64,000 bases of DNA, from NCBI RefSeq assembly GCF_958979055.1, contig NC_084897.1, positions 24,269,628 to 24,333,627 on the forward strand, given 5' to 3'. This DNA is from Alnus glutinosa (Eukaryota; Streptophyta; Magnoliopsida; Fagales; Betulaceae). How positions within the stretch are numbered: the first letter of the stretch is position 1; each line of letters starts with the position of its first letter. This document shows, piece after piece, positions 53,068 to 64,000 of this stretch. A program made the translations under genes and the position numbers. The notes under the pieces are model-generated. The model worked only from the letters and a program-made list of their open reading frames with translations. It was not told the DNA's origin and did no database searches.

Positions 53068-54426
53068 GTTTACCATGATGGAACAATCACATATGGAGGC
53101 TACTCAGATACGATGGTAGCTAACGAGCGCTACATAGTCCGATTCTCGGATAACATGCCACTTGACGCTGGTGCTCCCCTTCTTTGTGCCGGGATCACAG
53201 TGTATAGTCCCCTAAAATATTTTGGTTTAGCCGAGCCGGGTAAGAACATTGGAGTTGTTGGCCTAGGCGGGCTTGGTCACATGGCTGTCAAATTTGCCAA
53301 GGCTTTTGGGGCGAAAGTGACGGTAATTAGCACCTCCATTAGCAAGAAGGATGAAGCTTTGAAACATCTTGGTGTTGACTCATTTTTGCTTAGCCATGAC
53401 CAAGAACAAGTGCAGGTAAATATTAGCTTACATTAGAAGAAATTTCACTTATCACTCTTAATTTTCGTTACTTTTGTAATTATACTCTTTAAATTTTAAA
53501 AAGTATCAATTTAATATATCCATCTTTCAATTTTTTTTTTAATCTGTTAGAATTTTCTGTTAAATCTTATCAAAGTTTCTAAAATAATCATTTTTATATA
53601 TATATATTCAAAGATTCAGATATGGATATTTTCGTAAATTCCGTTAAATGCTAACTCACGTTTAAATACTTACAATTTTTTTTTCCTAAAAAAATAGGGA
53701 TATTATTGGAATACTGACACCCCTCCATTAGGATTTAACGAAAAATTATAACGGATTGGTGAAATTGAAAAAAAGTGAAAATGAATACATTAAATTGACA
53801 CTTTTTAAAGTTTATGAATATAATTTAAAAAGTGATGAAAGAACATTAGCGGTGATAAGTATAGTATTGAAGTTTTCCCTTAGTTACTTTATTTTCTCCA
53901 CATCTCGGTTTTGCTATGTGTTTGATGGATGATCATTGTCCAGGCTGCCCAAGGCACTTTGGATGGTATTATTGACACAGTATCTGCTCCTCACCCTATT
54001 TTGCCATTACTGGGTCTATTGAAGTCTCATGGAAAGCTTGTTATGGTGAGTTTACCGGACAAGCCGCTGGAGCTATTTGTCTTTCCTCTAGTTACGGGTA
54101 ATTTCTCAAAAAAAAAATGACAGATTTTTTCCTTTGTTATATCCACATATATCTTGGTGACCTTCTGCTTTGTTCATTAACAATTATATATGGAGTTAAT
54201 AAGATTTGTTAAAACAGGAAGGAAGATGGTTACGGGGAGTGGCATAGGAGGAATGAAGGAGACACAAGAGATGATTGACTTTGTGGCAAAACACAACATC
54301 ACCGCAGACGTTGAGGTTATTTCGATGGAGTATGTCAACACGGCAATGGAGCGTCTTGCTAAGGGTGATGTTAGATACCGATTTGTCATTGACATTGGAA
54401 ACACCTTGGATGCTACCAAGCCTTGA
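53068..54426 (+). pseudogene. MTD: Mannitol/cinnamyl-alcohol dehydrogenase copy 5, 5'-truncated
   Basis: Homology to copy 1 starts at about 53068 in the middle of exon 3 (at [12 protein letters not shown]). The remaining parts are exon 3' part 53068-53415, exon 4 53944-54097 and exon 5 54218-54426, all open with GT-AG borders and a normal TGA. Missing are exons 1-2, the GHE motif and the structural-zinc loop, so the protein could not bind its zincs. LLCAG and GLGGLGH are retained. Intron 3 matches that of copy 1 but lacks its long (TA) run. It is a dead end of the copy 1 block duplication, unless it is transcribed from the foreign sequence upstream. Confidence 0.88.
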
Positions 54427-54561
54427 AGACTCTCTCGTGTCTTGATTTTCCTGTTTTATTCCAATGATTTTATCTAATTGCTTAGCTTTTGCTTGTAATC
54501 TCCCTAGTGGAAAATCGTGTCCCTATTATCGTTCAGAGGAAACAATATATCGACAATAATA

Positions 54562-55255
54562 CTCCGTTTGTTTGAACGTAAAAAGTTTTTAAAAAATATT
54601 TTCTCTATTTTTGGGTGTTTGGTGCAACAAAAAATGATGAGCAATGTAAATCATTTTTAGTTAGACCGAAAAATCTTCATTAATTTTTGGAAAATGATTT
54701 ACGATTTTAAAAACCATAAATCGTTTTTTGAATTTAAACTCTTCATTCTTACATACACGTTTGTGGAAATCCGCTACCGCTGGGCATTAGAGTTTGTTGG
54801 CATCCCGAATCTACTGCCGAAGGTCCCTAGATTTTGGGATTTCGTCACCAGAATCTGTCCAAATATGCTGGAATCTAACCACTGTCGCCAGATTCCGGCG
54901 ACCCAAGTTCCGACATACTGGCCGAAATGCGGCATTTTCAACAGGATTCCGATCATTGGTCAGAATCCTGCCTCCTGCCTGCCAAACTCTGGCGAAACGA
55001 GCCAAAAATCAGTCGGCCGACGCCGGAATCCACACAATGTTGCCAAATTTTGGCGAAACTGGCGGGAATCCGGCACAGCGGCCAGATTCTGGCCACCATT
55101 GCCGAAATCTCGTTGCCAATCGTTTTTTGCCATAGGTGATTTTTTTGTACGAACCAAACGCCCTAAAAATATTTTTAAGAGAATTATTTTTTCTAAAAAA
55201 TGATTTATCTAAAAAGATTTTACAACGAAAAACATTTTACATCAAAACAAACAAA
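54562..55255. mobile_element. MITE-like element behind copy 5 (paralogue of 2628-3290)
   Basis: Left end CTCCGTTTGTTTGAACGTAA, right end CATTTTACATCAAAACAAAC, with the same core of 'ccggaatccggc' words. Same position relative to the gene as behind copy 1, so it was duplicated with it. Confidence 0.6.
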
Positions 55256-55684
55256 GTAATAACTAATACGGTATGGATATTACAAGCATTATCAGATAAT
55301 GTTTAAACATTAAACATTTATCAGACATTGAAACATACATATAGTCTGATAATGTTTTTTAAAATTAATATATAATATATATGTATGGTTTTATGTTGGA
55401 AATGGCAGTGTACCACCCTGTAAATAACCAAGGGCGCTACTTTCCTTTCTCTTTTAATTCTTATTTCACCTTACAAACAACTTTCACTTGTCTATAACCT
55501 TAACTTTGAATTCCTAGCTTGTTGCCTCTTCTAATCGTACTGCTTGGCGCCATTCAGCTAGCATTCACGGGGTGTACATGTGAATTGATCAGGCCTGAAA
55601 CTCTTTTACAAAAATGCCTTTAATTTCTTGGAGGAATATATATAATTTCCTAAACAAATTTTTCTTTCTTTAATTGATAATTGT

Positions 55685-56129
55685 TGTTGATGCTAATTTT
55701 TTACCTGGTGACGTGGCATGATCAGAGGCGTCCCTTCTTCCATGTGCTAGCCTGCAAAACAAGAAAGACCCGCCGGGGGTTGGCCGGCGAAGCCTCCTCC
55801 GACGATTAAATCAGTCCAGTGTTTAAAGAAGAGGGAAAAGGAGAGAGTGAGAGAGGAGTCCCAGAGGATGAAAAAAATCCCCCCGTCAAGTAGTCCTTAT
55901 AGCCCTTTTATATCCCTGCATGCTAAATGTCCGTTTTACCCTTGTCAAACACACTGCCCAATAGGGACGTCTGATATCTTCTCTGACTTGATTTGACTGG
56001 TCTCATAAATATTGGAGGCTTCTTGCAACCAAGGCTCACATCCGGGGACTAATCCATCCCGGGGGCCGAAATCCCACTCTGGGGCAGACCTGGCCCCACT
56101 CCAAGGTGGAGACAAATATTTCCCTAACA
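55685..56129. mobile_element. 445-bp solo LTR present only in the copy 5 block
   Basis: Starts TGTTGATGC and ends TTTCCCTAACA; ATTGT flanks it on both sides (55680-55684 and 56130-56134). The paralogous site behind copy 1 (about 3728-3736) has the uninterrupted sequence with a single ATTGT. The insertion therefore followed the duplication of the block. Confidence 0.88.
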
Positions 56130-56429
56130 ATTGTAAAAGAATAAAAACACCAAAGTGGCCACGAGACGCACACATAATCACTTTTTCATCCATTTTAATG
56201 ATTCTTGCTGATGCATATGGAGTGGCTTTTTTGTAAAGGAGTAGTAGTTTGAGGTACTCAAATGCCACTTAACTTGAATAAAAATGAATTTTCCATCTAT
56301 AAATAGCCAACTCAATGACAGAACTTGTAATTTACAATTCTTCGATCTTCTGCTCTCTTTTTCAAAAGCCTTCTATATATCTTACATAAATTTCGTGTCT
56401 CTTGGCTTCTGCTTTTTTGCTGAAATAAA

Positions 56430-57233
56430 ATTCAGATTTTGAAAGGTGTCTTTAGTCTTCGGCCATTAACTCTACCACAGTGGGTGGAAAAACTGAGAGC
56501 AGTTGTCGCTCTCCAGTATGAGGTGTGGACAAATTTGAATGGCCTCCAGCCACATACTCCCTGACAATGGAGTACTTCAAGCTGTTAGTTAATGACCTAG
56601 TGAGACATTGACTTAAACTAAGTCAGTCTCTCCTTTTAGCTGTATTGATGCCTAGTGCGGCATGTTTCAGTGATTTGTACATAGTGATTGTATTTATCCT
56701 TGAGTGATGATATAGAAGTTCTGGTTAATTTTATTGATATATTTATAAGGTTAATTTATAAATAAAAATTTATTTCAGGATTTCCGCTGTATTGATCTAT
56801 TCAAGATATAAATTTAGCGTCTCGAGGTTAATTGAGAAAAATTATCCACTTTTTCCCTTAAATTTTGGGCAGAGTGTTACAACTCACACGGAAAAACCAA
56901 CAGTCATAAGCTTAGGAACACAAAAATTTTGTTTTAAAAAAAATAAATAAATAAAAATTGCATTATCTTATTTCACCTTACAAACAACTTACACTTTGTC
57001 TATAACCTTAACTTGAATTTCTAGCGTGTTGCCTCTTCTAATCATACTGCTTGGCGTCATTCAGCCTCCTTTGGCTCAATAAGTAAATATCAATTTAAAA
57101 ATAGTGTACATGTTAATTGAGGCCATAAAGTTATAAACTGATGAAAAATGGTCATGCATGTCTGCGTCACGCGACCCCTTTGATATTTTTCTTCTTCAAA
57201 TAGCCCTGTTTTTAGAGTAATTCTATTATGATG
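56430..57233. other. Intergenic, fragments of neighbouring flanks
   Basis: About 56480-56566 matches the copy 2 upstream region (5008-5092), and about 56960-57065 matches part of the copy 1/5 3' flank (3510-3605). No gene is seen. These scattered matches show repeated small rearrangements. Confidence 0.5.
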
Positions 57234-57905
57234 TAGGACAACCCGAGGAGGTGCCTCGGCAGGTTGACGATGTCGTCTCAAATATTTTTGGATCGGCAAT
57301 TAGCTCATCTCAGAGGACTGTCTCGACAAAGAACATAGACCCATCTCAGTAAAGGATAGCAGAAGACAGCTATGGACAGCGGGTGAAGCGAAGATCTTAG
57401 AGGATTGCATGCCGATATCAGAGAGGATTTTATTGTCTTTTCTTACTTTTCCTTTTATTGTTATTTTATTTCAATATCGTATTTTTCCTAAATTGAGTTT
57501 CCTTATCAACCAAGTATCTCCTTGGATTAAGGAATATTTGATGACACCCAATATTTCCTTATTATCATTGTTTTCCTTTACAAGCCGTTAGGGCTTCACT
57601 ATAAACAGGGATATTATGTAATGAGACAGATAACTTGATTATTATTGAATGAAAGTGTTCCATTTATTCCTATCAACGTGTTAGTTGATTGTTCGTGTCA
57701 TGAACACAGCTTCTCATTCACCCTTATCCACTTGCGCAACGTCATATTAGTATATTAAACAAATGTCCATAAAAAAAAAATGATGTGATTTTTAAAATCA
57801 TCATTTGATCAAAATTATCATTTGATCAATTACACGCCCAATAGTAATTTTAAAAGTCACCTCATTTTTTTTTTTGACACTTAATGTACTAATAAAATTA
57901 CTCAT
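57234..57905. mobile_element. LTR-like sequence and MITE relative, borders uncertain
   Basis: From TGTAGGACAACCC at 57234 the sequence is LTR-like, with CTATAAACAGGG near 57599 resembling a TATA box and a CA-rich end region near 57700, but no matching target duplication was found. From about 57735 to 57905 a diverged copy of the fold-back MITE at 51358 can be recognised. Confidence 0.4.
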
Positions 57906-59172
57906 ATTTTTATGATGGAAACACAATAATTGCACCTATTTCAACTGAAAACAAATTACCCTTATAATAATTAAAAAAACAAATCTTTAAAATTTTAAAA
58001 AGAAAAAAAAAAATTAAGGAATTAGACGTGATTCGGCCACTCTTCTAATTTGGATTTTGGGGTATGGCTGAACCACCCCCACAATCTTTGAGAATAGTTC
58101 GACCACCCTTTAATGTTTTTTTTTAGAATAAAAAATAAAAAATTAGAGTAGTTTATTTTTATTTTTTTAATGATTTTTAAATTATTTTAGAAATAAAAAC
58201 AATAAACTGGTCATGTGACACACACATGATCACTTTCTCATCTATTTTAATTATTCTTGCTAATGGAGTGGCTTTTTTTTTTGTTTGTAAAGGAGTAGTA
58301 GTTGAAGGTATCAAAATCCTAAGATTTTGCTAAGATTTAGGTGTTTGTCAGAATTTGACAGAATTTTTAAAAATACTCATGCATGAATTTTTGAAAATTT
58401 TTATAATTTTTTTAAAAAAATAAACACATGGGTGTTTTAAGAATTTTGAGGGGAGTTAACGGAAAATTCTAACGAATGGTTGAGTTGAAAAAAATTAAAA
58501 GATTGATATCCTAAATTGATACTTTTTAAAATTTAAACACATTTTTTCAAAAGTGATAAAAGATCGAGAGTTAAAAATGAAGTTTTTCCTAAAATATAAA
58601 ATAGGTTATAACCCAGGGCACACCAATTCACCATAATCGGAGAAAACGGCATAGTAACGGGCCTTAGGAGCTGTCGTTTCAGAGTCTTATAGGGTGGTAT
58701 GCATATATAGTGGCCGGCCTTGTGGTAGATCATAAATCCAAACACAAGCCCAGGCCGAGGCCACAATCAATTGGCGGAAGGAAAAGTAGTGTACGTGCTA
58801 TAATGTGAGAAGCCACAATCCAGGAACCAGGAACTGGTAAATGGCGTAGTCCGCAAGATATATTCGAGCCGCCACTCTCAATCGAGTCAATCTCAGTAGC
58901 TCACTCAATACGTCAGGCCAGCCCTGTTTGAACTTGGGTCTACAATTCCGAGCACCGTTAGCTCACTGAATACGTCAGGCCATGAACAATATTAATTATT
59001 AAACAAACCCCCCCCTCCCACACACACACACAACCAATATGTATATATATATATATCACATGCTCATTATATCATATATCCCTCTTTCAACGTACTCTTT
59101 TCTTGTATAAACTGCCACTTTTTTGTTACCATAATTTTTTCGTAGTTGCTTAATTTCTGAGTGTGGAAAGAG
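57906..59172 (+). promoter_or_regulatory. Intergenic DNA and promoter region of MTD copy 6
   Basis: The first ~700 bp hold nothing recognisable. From about 58634 the sequence matches 4566-4705 upstream of copy 2, and from about 58806 it matches the region upstream of copy 3. TATAAA at 59106-59111 lies about 62 bp before the ATG in the shared core-promoter context. Confidence 0.55.
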
Positions 59173-60371
59173 ATGGCGAAATCACCAGAGCAAGAGCACC
59201 CGAAGAAGGCCTTCGGATGGGCAGCCAGGGACACTTCGGGGGTCCTCTCGCCCTTCAAATTCTCCAGAAGGTACTCTTTCTCATTACTTGATTCATTTTT
59301 CCACAAATGCATGCTTAACAACATTTCTTGGTTAAATTGTGATAAAAATGGTATATAACATATATGTCCGCAGAGCAACGGGAGACGAGGACGTAACGTT
59401 CAGAGTTCTTTATTGTGGGATATGCCACTCGGACCTTCACATGATCAAGAACCATTGGGGCACGTCCATCTACCCACTTGTCCCTGGGTATGTTTCTTAG
59501 GAATTTCTCGATATTCTTCTCAAATAATGAATGCAGAGAAAGCTTATATATCAAAAACTAGCAAAAAACAATCAAAAGCTCCATAACACTAGAATTTCGA
59601 CCTGCAGGCACGAATTCGTTGGGGAAGTAACAGAAGTGGGGACCAAGGTAAAGAAAGTTAAAGTTGGAGACAAAGTGGGCGTGGGAGCTGTGGTCGGTGC
59701 ATGCCATTCCTGTGAGAACTGTAAGAATGACCTTGAAGTTTATTGTCCTGAAATGATTCTTACCTACAGTTCCTTTTACTCTGATGGAACAATCACATAT
59801 GGAGGCTACTCAGACACAATGGTAGCTAACGAGCGCTACATTATTCACTTCCCGGAAAACATGCCACTTGGCGCCGGCGCTCCACTTCTTTGTGCTGGAA
59901 TCACAGTTTACAGTCCCTTGAAATATTTTGGTTTCGCCGAGCCGGGCAAGCATATTGGAGTTGTTGGCCTAGGTGGGCTTGGTCATCTGGCTGTTAAATT
60001 TGCAAAGGCTTTTGGGGCGAAAGTTACGGTTATTAGCACCTCCATTAGCAAGAAGGATGAAGCTTTGGAACATCTTGGTGCTGACTCATTTTTGCTTAGC
60101 AGTGACCAAGAACAAGTCCAGGTAAATATTAGCTTTCATTTTTGCTTAGCAGTTACTTGTACTTTTTGATAGATTGTGTGTGTAATATTGGATATATACA
60201 AATTAAATTTAAGCAGGCTGCCAAGAATACAATGGATGGTATCCTCGATACTGTATCTGCCGTGCACCCCATTTTGCCATTACTTGATCTATTGAAGTCC
60301 CATGGAAAGCTTGTTTTGCTGGGTGGACCAGAAAAGCCGCTTGAACTACCCGTCTTTCCTTTGCTTAGGGG

Positions 60372-60429
<58 letters not shown>

Positions 60430-60695
60430 TATATATCATTTTTTATTCATTCATAGTTATAGAGTTAATAAGAGTTGTTTAAACAGGAAGGAAGATGGTT
60501 GCGGGAAGTGCCGCTGGAGGAATGAAGGAGATACAAGAAATGGTAGACTTTGCAGCGAAACATAACATTACGGCGGAAACAGAGATTATTCCAATGGAGT
60601 ACGTGAACACGGCAATGGAGCGCCTTGCTAAGGGTGATGTTAGATACCGATTTGTCATTGACATCGGAAACACCTTGGCCTCTACCAAACCCTAA
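59173..60695 (+). CDS. MTD: Mannitol/cinnamyl-alcohol dehydrogenase copy 6 (five exons, intact)
   Basis: Exons 59173-59270, 59374-59487, 59608-60121, 60217-60370 and 60487-60695 join to 1089 bp (362 aa) with GT-AG borders. [12 protein letters not shown] and LLCAG (catalytic zinc), GACHSCENC...YC (structural zinc) and GLGGLGH (NADP(H) site) are all present. It begins [20 protein letters not shown]. Differences from copy 3 include the structural-zinc loop, which matches copy 2 here, [10 protein letters not shown] instead of [10 protein letters not shown] in exon 2, and LLRG for LLMG at the end of exon 4. Intron 4 carries a (TA)n run of about 50 bp (60376-60425) that copy 3 lacks. Substrate cannot be told from sequence; the mannitol dehydrogenase-like branch is the best guess. 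Confidence 0.92.
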
Positions 60696-61446
60696 AGTTC
60701 TTAGTTTTCTTGTATTTTTTCCAATAATTTTGTTTACCAAACTGCTTATATATTCTCGTATCTCTATCGGAACCTTGTTCTTTTTATCAGATGATAGTCA
60801 GTAATAAATTAATGGTTGTAGTCATCATTTCAAACAACTCTTACAATTCTATTATTAAAGTCGTTACAATTAAATGAAGATGAAACGAGTGGATGTGGAA
60901 TTGCCACACTTTTTCTTTGTTTTTCTGTCATTCCAATTAGAAAGTTTTATTTTTCTCTTTCTTACGTACGTTATAGGCATTATTGGTCATCATTTTCTTT
61001 ATCCCGGATTTTTTCCAACTATTTTAATTAAATTATAAATTCTATATTGAGGAAAAATATTCACACATTGAGAAATAATATTCTATATTGAGGAATAATG
61101 TTACATCTAATATCCCAATACATTGAGGTATTGACCGTGTAATATTTTATTTCTAAGTACATTAAAATAATTTACACTTTATATTTGAGTTCACAATATA
61201 ATTAAAAATGGTTGCTACAAACAATCTTTAAAATTTAATTATTCAAATGAAAGTAGTTTATAAAATAATAAGTCACAATGTTTCAATTCAGCGTATTCCA
61301 AATACAATATTCAAATGATTTGAACAACCATAGTCAATTGTTAGATATACTCCATATATGTCACATAGTTAAATCTATTAGAATTAATAATAAAAAAAAA
61401 AAATTACTCAGTATAAATTATTCAAATTAAATATTCGTTAGACCCA
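60696..61446. other. 3' flank of copy 6, no gene
   Basis: Same sequence as 27019-27769 behind copy 3 with few differences. No coding potential. Confidence 0.6.
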
Positions 61447-62280
61447 CACTACAAAAAACAAAAATAATAATAAAATAACATAATAAAAACAAAACTACAT
61501 TTAATGCCGTTTCTTTTAATGTTGTTTCGCTTAAACGACACTAAACCAAAGTTTTTATGCTGTTTACTGTGCAAACATCATAAATTTATGTAGTTTATTT
61601 ACAAGCGGTAGAAGTTACAAAATTAGTGTCATTTAATATAAAAGAGTAATGTTTCTTACACAACTCTTACATAATTTTTGTACAATTCTAACAATTTTTT
61701 TTTTTTAAGATCAACAATTGAATATTTAGGTCCCACATGTTGGAAAACAAATCCAATGGTTGATAATAAAAAATAAAAAAATAAGTAGTTAGAATTGTGC
61801 AAAAGTTGTGTAAGAATTGTGCAAAAAAATTACTCAATATAAAAATAGCATACATTGCTGCCGTTTACACAGTAAACAGCTTTAAATTTAATGCCGCTTA
61901 CAGTGCAAACAACATAAATTGATGTCGTTTATTTATAGGAGGCACAAATTACAAAATTGGTATCGCTTAATATAAAAACAACATAAATTGCTATCGTTTA
62001 CGTAGTAAATGGCATAAATTCAATGCTGCTTCCTATTCAAACGGCATAAATTTATGCTGTTTATTTATAAGTGGCACAAATTACAAAATTGGTGTCATTT
62101 AATATAAAAATGGCATAAATTGTTATCGTTTGCATAGTAAAAGACATTAAATTTAATGTCATTTATTGTGCAAGCGCATAAATTTATGCTGTTTTGTTTA
62201 CAAGCGGCACAAATTACAAAATTGGTGCCACTTAATATGAAAACGGCATAAACTGTTACCGTTTGCACCGTGAATGATAT
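61447..62280. mobile_element. CACTA-like remnant with tandem repeats (paralogue of 27770-28600)
   Basis: Starts CACTACAAAAAA and shows the same ~130-bp units, including the Mutator-like MITE at 61644-61835 with AATATAAAA on both sides. No right terminus is seen here either. Confidence 0.5.
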
Positions 62281-62732
62281 TAAATTCTTAATTTTAAAGC
62301 CTAATGGAAACATTCTTAATTTTCTTTATCTTCCTTCTATTTTGCAAGCATGTGGGTGTCACCTATCTCTTCTTATTACTGCTTAAATTGGTAGATCTTT
62401 AAAAAAAAAAAAAAAAAAAAAAGCTGTGAAGATATTTTTATGAACTAAATAAAACTTCGTAACTTCGTTAATATTACATTACAATAGACAAAATTATTAG
62501 GTTAACAAATACTGAGAGAGAGAAATTCGGCTTTTCAGTAATTAAAATTAGACCGGTAAAATTAAAATTGAGATACATGCATGTTCTTTGTATTTATGTT
62601 ATGGGACACGTGTATGGAACTAGTCGAATTCACATTGAAAACCTTTTTTTCTTTTCTTTTCTTTTCCACGTGTCTTTAATGATGACAGTAGTCCGTGGAC
62701 TTGGGCGGCTGCGGCCGCAATCTAGTCGTCAT
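62281..62732. other. Intergenic, no gene
   Basis: Shared with 28601-29064; the poly-A run is about 22 bp (62401-62422). Confidence 0.55.
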
Positions 62733-63502
62733 TAGGGGTGTGCAAAACCCGCAATTTTCGCCTCGCCCCACAACACCTGCCCTATCCCACCTCGTAGAGG
62801 ACGGGATTTTCAAGTTTTTTTGCAGGTTAGGATCTTAATTTGAGAAATTTATGAGGGGCGGGTTGCGGGTTTAGCCTTTTAAAAAATGCAGGTCTCCGCC
62901 CCACCCCACACCGCACAAAGGAGAAAAAAAGAAAAAATAAATAAAAAAGGGGTCCACTAGCTCATTTCATTGTGTGAGAAATACAATTTTTATGGTTCAA
63001 TTTCATGGGATGTTAAAGTGTAAACATTTTTATTGTATTGTTATTTGAAATAATCTTTTTATTACTTCTGGAAAAGACAAGAAAATTGATTACATGGAAT
63101 AGTGAAATATTATAACTTTTTACTCTTTACATTTATTCAATTATGCTTTGTTGATGGGAGAAAATAGAAATCATGTTTCTTAGAATTTTATCTTATAATT
63201 AATAGGGCTTTTAATATAAAAGACTAATTCCATGGAAAATGTTCTTAAATGGAAATATGAATTTAATTTTTTATTTAAAAAATCAGTATTTTTTTTGAAT
63301 TTTTATTTCTTTACAAAATAAAATCAAAATTACGTAAATGTCACTCAAAATACTCGCCCCACCCCGCTCGAACTTGCCCCGCAGTGATCCACCTCGCACA
63401 GTTAGTCTTTATCAAGTGCGATTTGCGGGAAGGTGCGGGACGGGGCCAAAAAAGACGAAAACCCTTCCCGCTCCGCCCCGCCCCGCCCCATGCACACCCC
63501 TA
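62733..63502. mobile_element. hAT-type non-autonomous element with GC-rich ends (paralogue of 29065-29823)
   Basis: Starts TAGGGGTGTGCAAAACCC and ends TGCACACCCCTA, so the terminal repeat is better kept than in the paralogue. The flanks GTCGTCAT and ATCGTCAT agree at seven of eight positions, an 8-bp target duplication with one change. Confidence 0.8.
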
Positions 63503-64000
63503 ATCGTCATTGCTCGGAAAACATCTGGTATTGGTCAACTTTATTCTTTGATTTTATGATCTCCACGAAGCATGCAAGAAAGGTTTTGAAGCGTTGGATC
63601 CTCTCGTCCCAGTTTGGAATGGTCAAGATGATGCGGTTACTAGGTCTCATGCTTTTGTCCCTCCCTCATCTGCATGAACGCCACGCGTCATGCTTAAATC
63701 CATCCAAGGCGTTGGATACTTATACATGCACTAGAAGTCTAGAATCTTTTTTTTTTTTTTTTTTGAAGGGATAGAATCTTATATTTAAGTAACCTATATA
63801 ATATACTATACTCGTTTTTTTTTTTTTTTTTTTTTATTTGGGAGAAGGAGAAACAGAAAGATACATCAAACACAAAATATGAGTGAGCAAAATATCCTGC
63901 ATGCAACAAACACACAAAGAAATCAAATACTGTGCAAATAAATCCTAAAATTATTGGAAATGGGCCAAATTAATTAAAAATTGGCATGACCTATTTGAGT
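63503..64000. other. Intergenic, continues the copy 3/copy 6 duplicated block past the window
   Basis: Matches 29824-30338. No gene is seen. The duplication end is not in the window. Confidence 0.6.

Noticed and set aside
53020-53436. A fusion protein joining foreign sequence to MTD copy 5
   Set aside because: There is no ATG at its start and the frame continues upstream only by chance for about 16 codons.

Overview
The window is nuclear DNA of a flowering plant, almost certainly a eudicot. It has GT-AG introns, plant TTTAGGG-type telomere-like repeats, an integrated plant pararetrovirus, CACTA/En-Spm, hAT and Mutator-type DNA transposons, and plant-type alcohol dehydrogenase genes. A woody species is a guess from the repeat families and was not tested. 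There is no sign of a prokaryote, CRISPR or operon.

The host genes are a tandem array of six zinc-dependent medium-chain alcohol dehydrogenases of the cinnamyl-alcohol/mannitol dehydrogenase (CAD/MTD) family, all on the + strand, normally with five coding exons of 98+114+514+154+209 bp (362 aa). Copy 1 (926-2484) shows exons 3-5 only. Copy 2 (5222-7549), copy 3 (25519-27018) and copy 6 (59173-60695) look intact. Copy 4 (48625-50740) carries two frameshifts. Copy 5 (53068-54426) has lost everything upstream of mid exon 3. The array grew by block duplication: the copy 3 block (from about 25.14 kb to at least 30.34 kb) matches the copy 6 block (58.81 kb to the window end), and copy 1 with its 3' flank (about 1.09-4.01 kb) matches copy 5 with its flank (53.07-56.43 kb).

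Between the genes lie nested transposons. A 3.0-kb LTR-like unit (7.79-10.82 kb, 5-bp target duplication) is followed by a decayed Caulimoviridae-type endogenous pararetrovirus (about 10.96-18.54 kb) with coat/zinc-knuckle, protease, reverse transcriptase, RNase H, a second ORF, a promoter-like stretch and an initiator-tRNA-Met primer site. The virus is cut by a GC-rich hAT-type element (perfect 8-bp target duplication) that carries an exon encoding double-stranded-RNA-binding domains. The viral downstream end abuts a second hAT-like element (18.54-22.74 kb), itself split by another 3.1-kb solo LTR. Next comes a SUVR3 histone-methyltransferase pseudogene (about 23.3-24.5 kb) broken by a solo LTR that later duplicated in tandem.

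From 31.24 to 46.56 kb lies a complete-looking 15.3-kb CACTA transposon with terminal inverted repeats, a 3-bp GTG target duplication and two minus-strand genes (TNP2-type transposase with three premature stops; TNPA/Transposase_24-type protein). Its subterminal regions are dense in GACACGTGTC palindromes, and about 7 kb of degenerate telomere-like repeats lies directly upstream of the transposase gene. It sits inside an older hAT transposon, whose transposase C-terminus (30.4-30.9 kb) and right end (46.56-46.85 kb) flank it.

The most unusual items are the telomere-repeat-filled CACTA element, the dsRNA-binding exon captured by a hAT-type element inside a dead virus, and the LTR/SUVR3 tandem duplication. 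Exon boundaries come from splice motifs and agreement among paralogues, not from transcripts.
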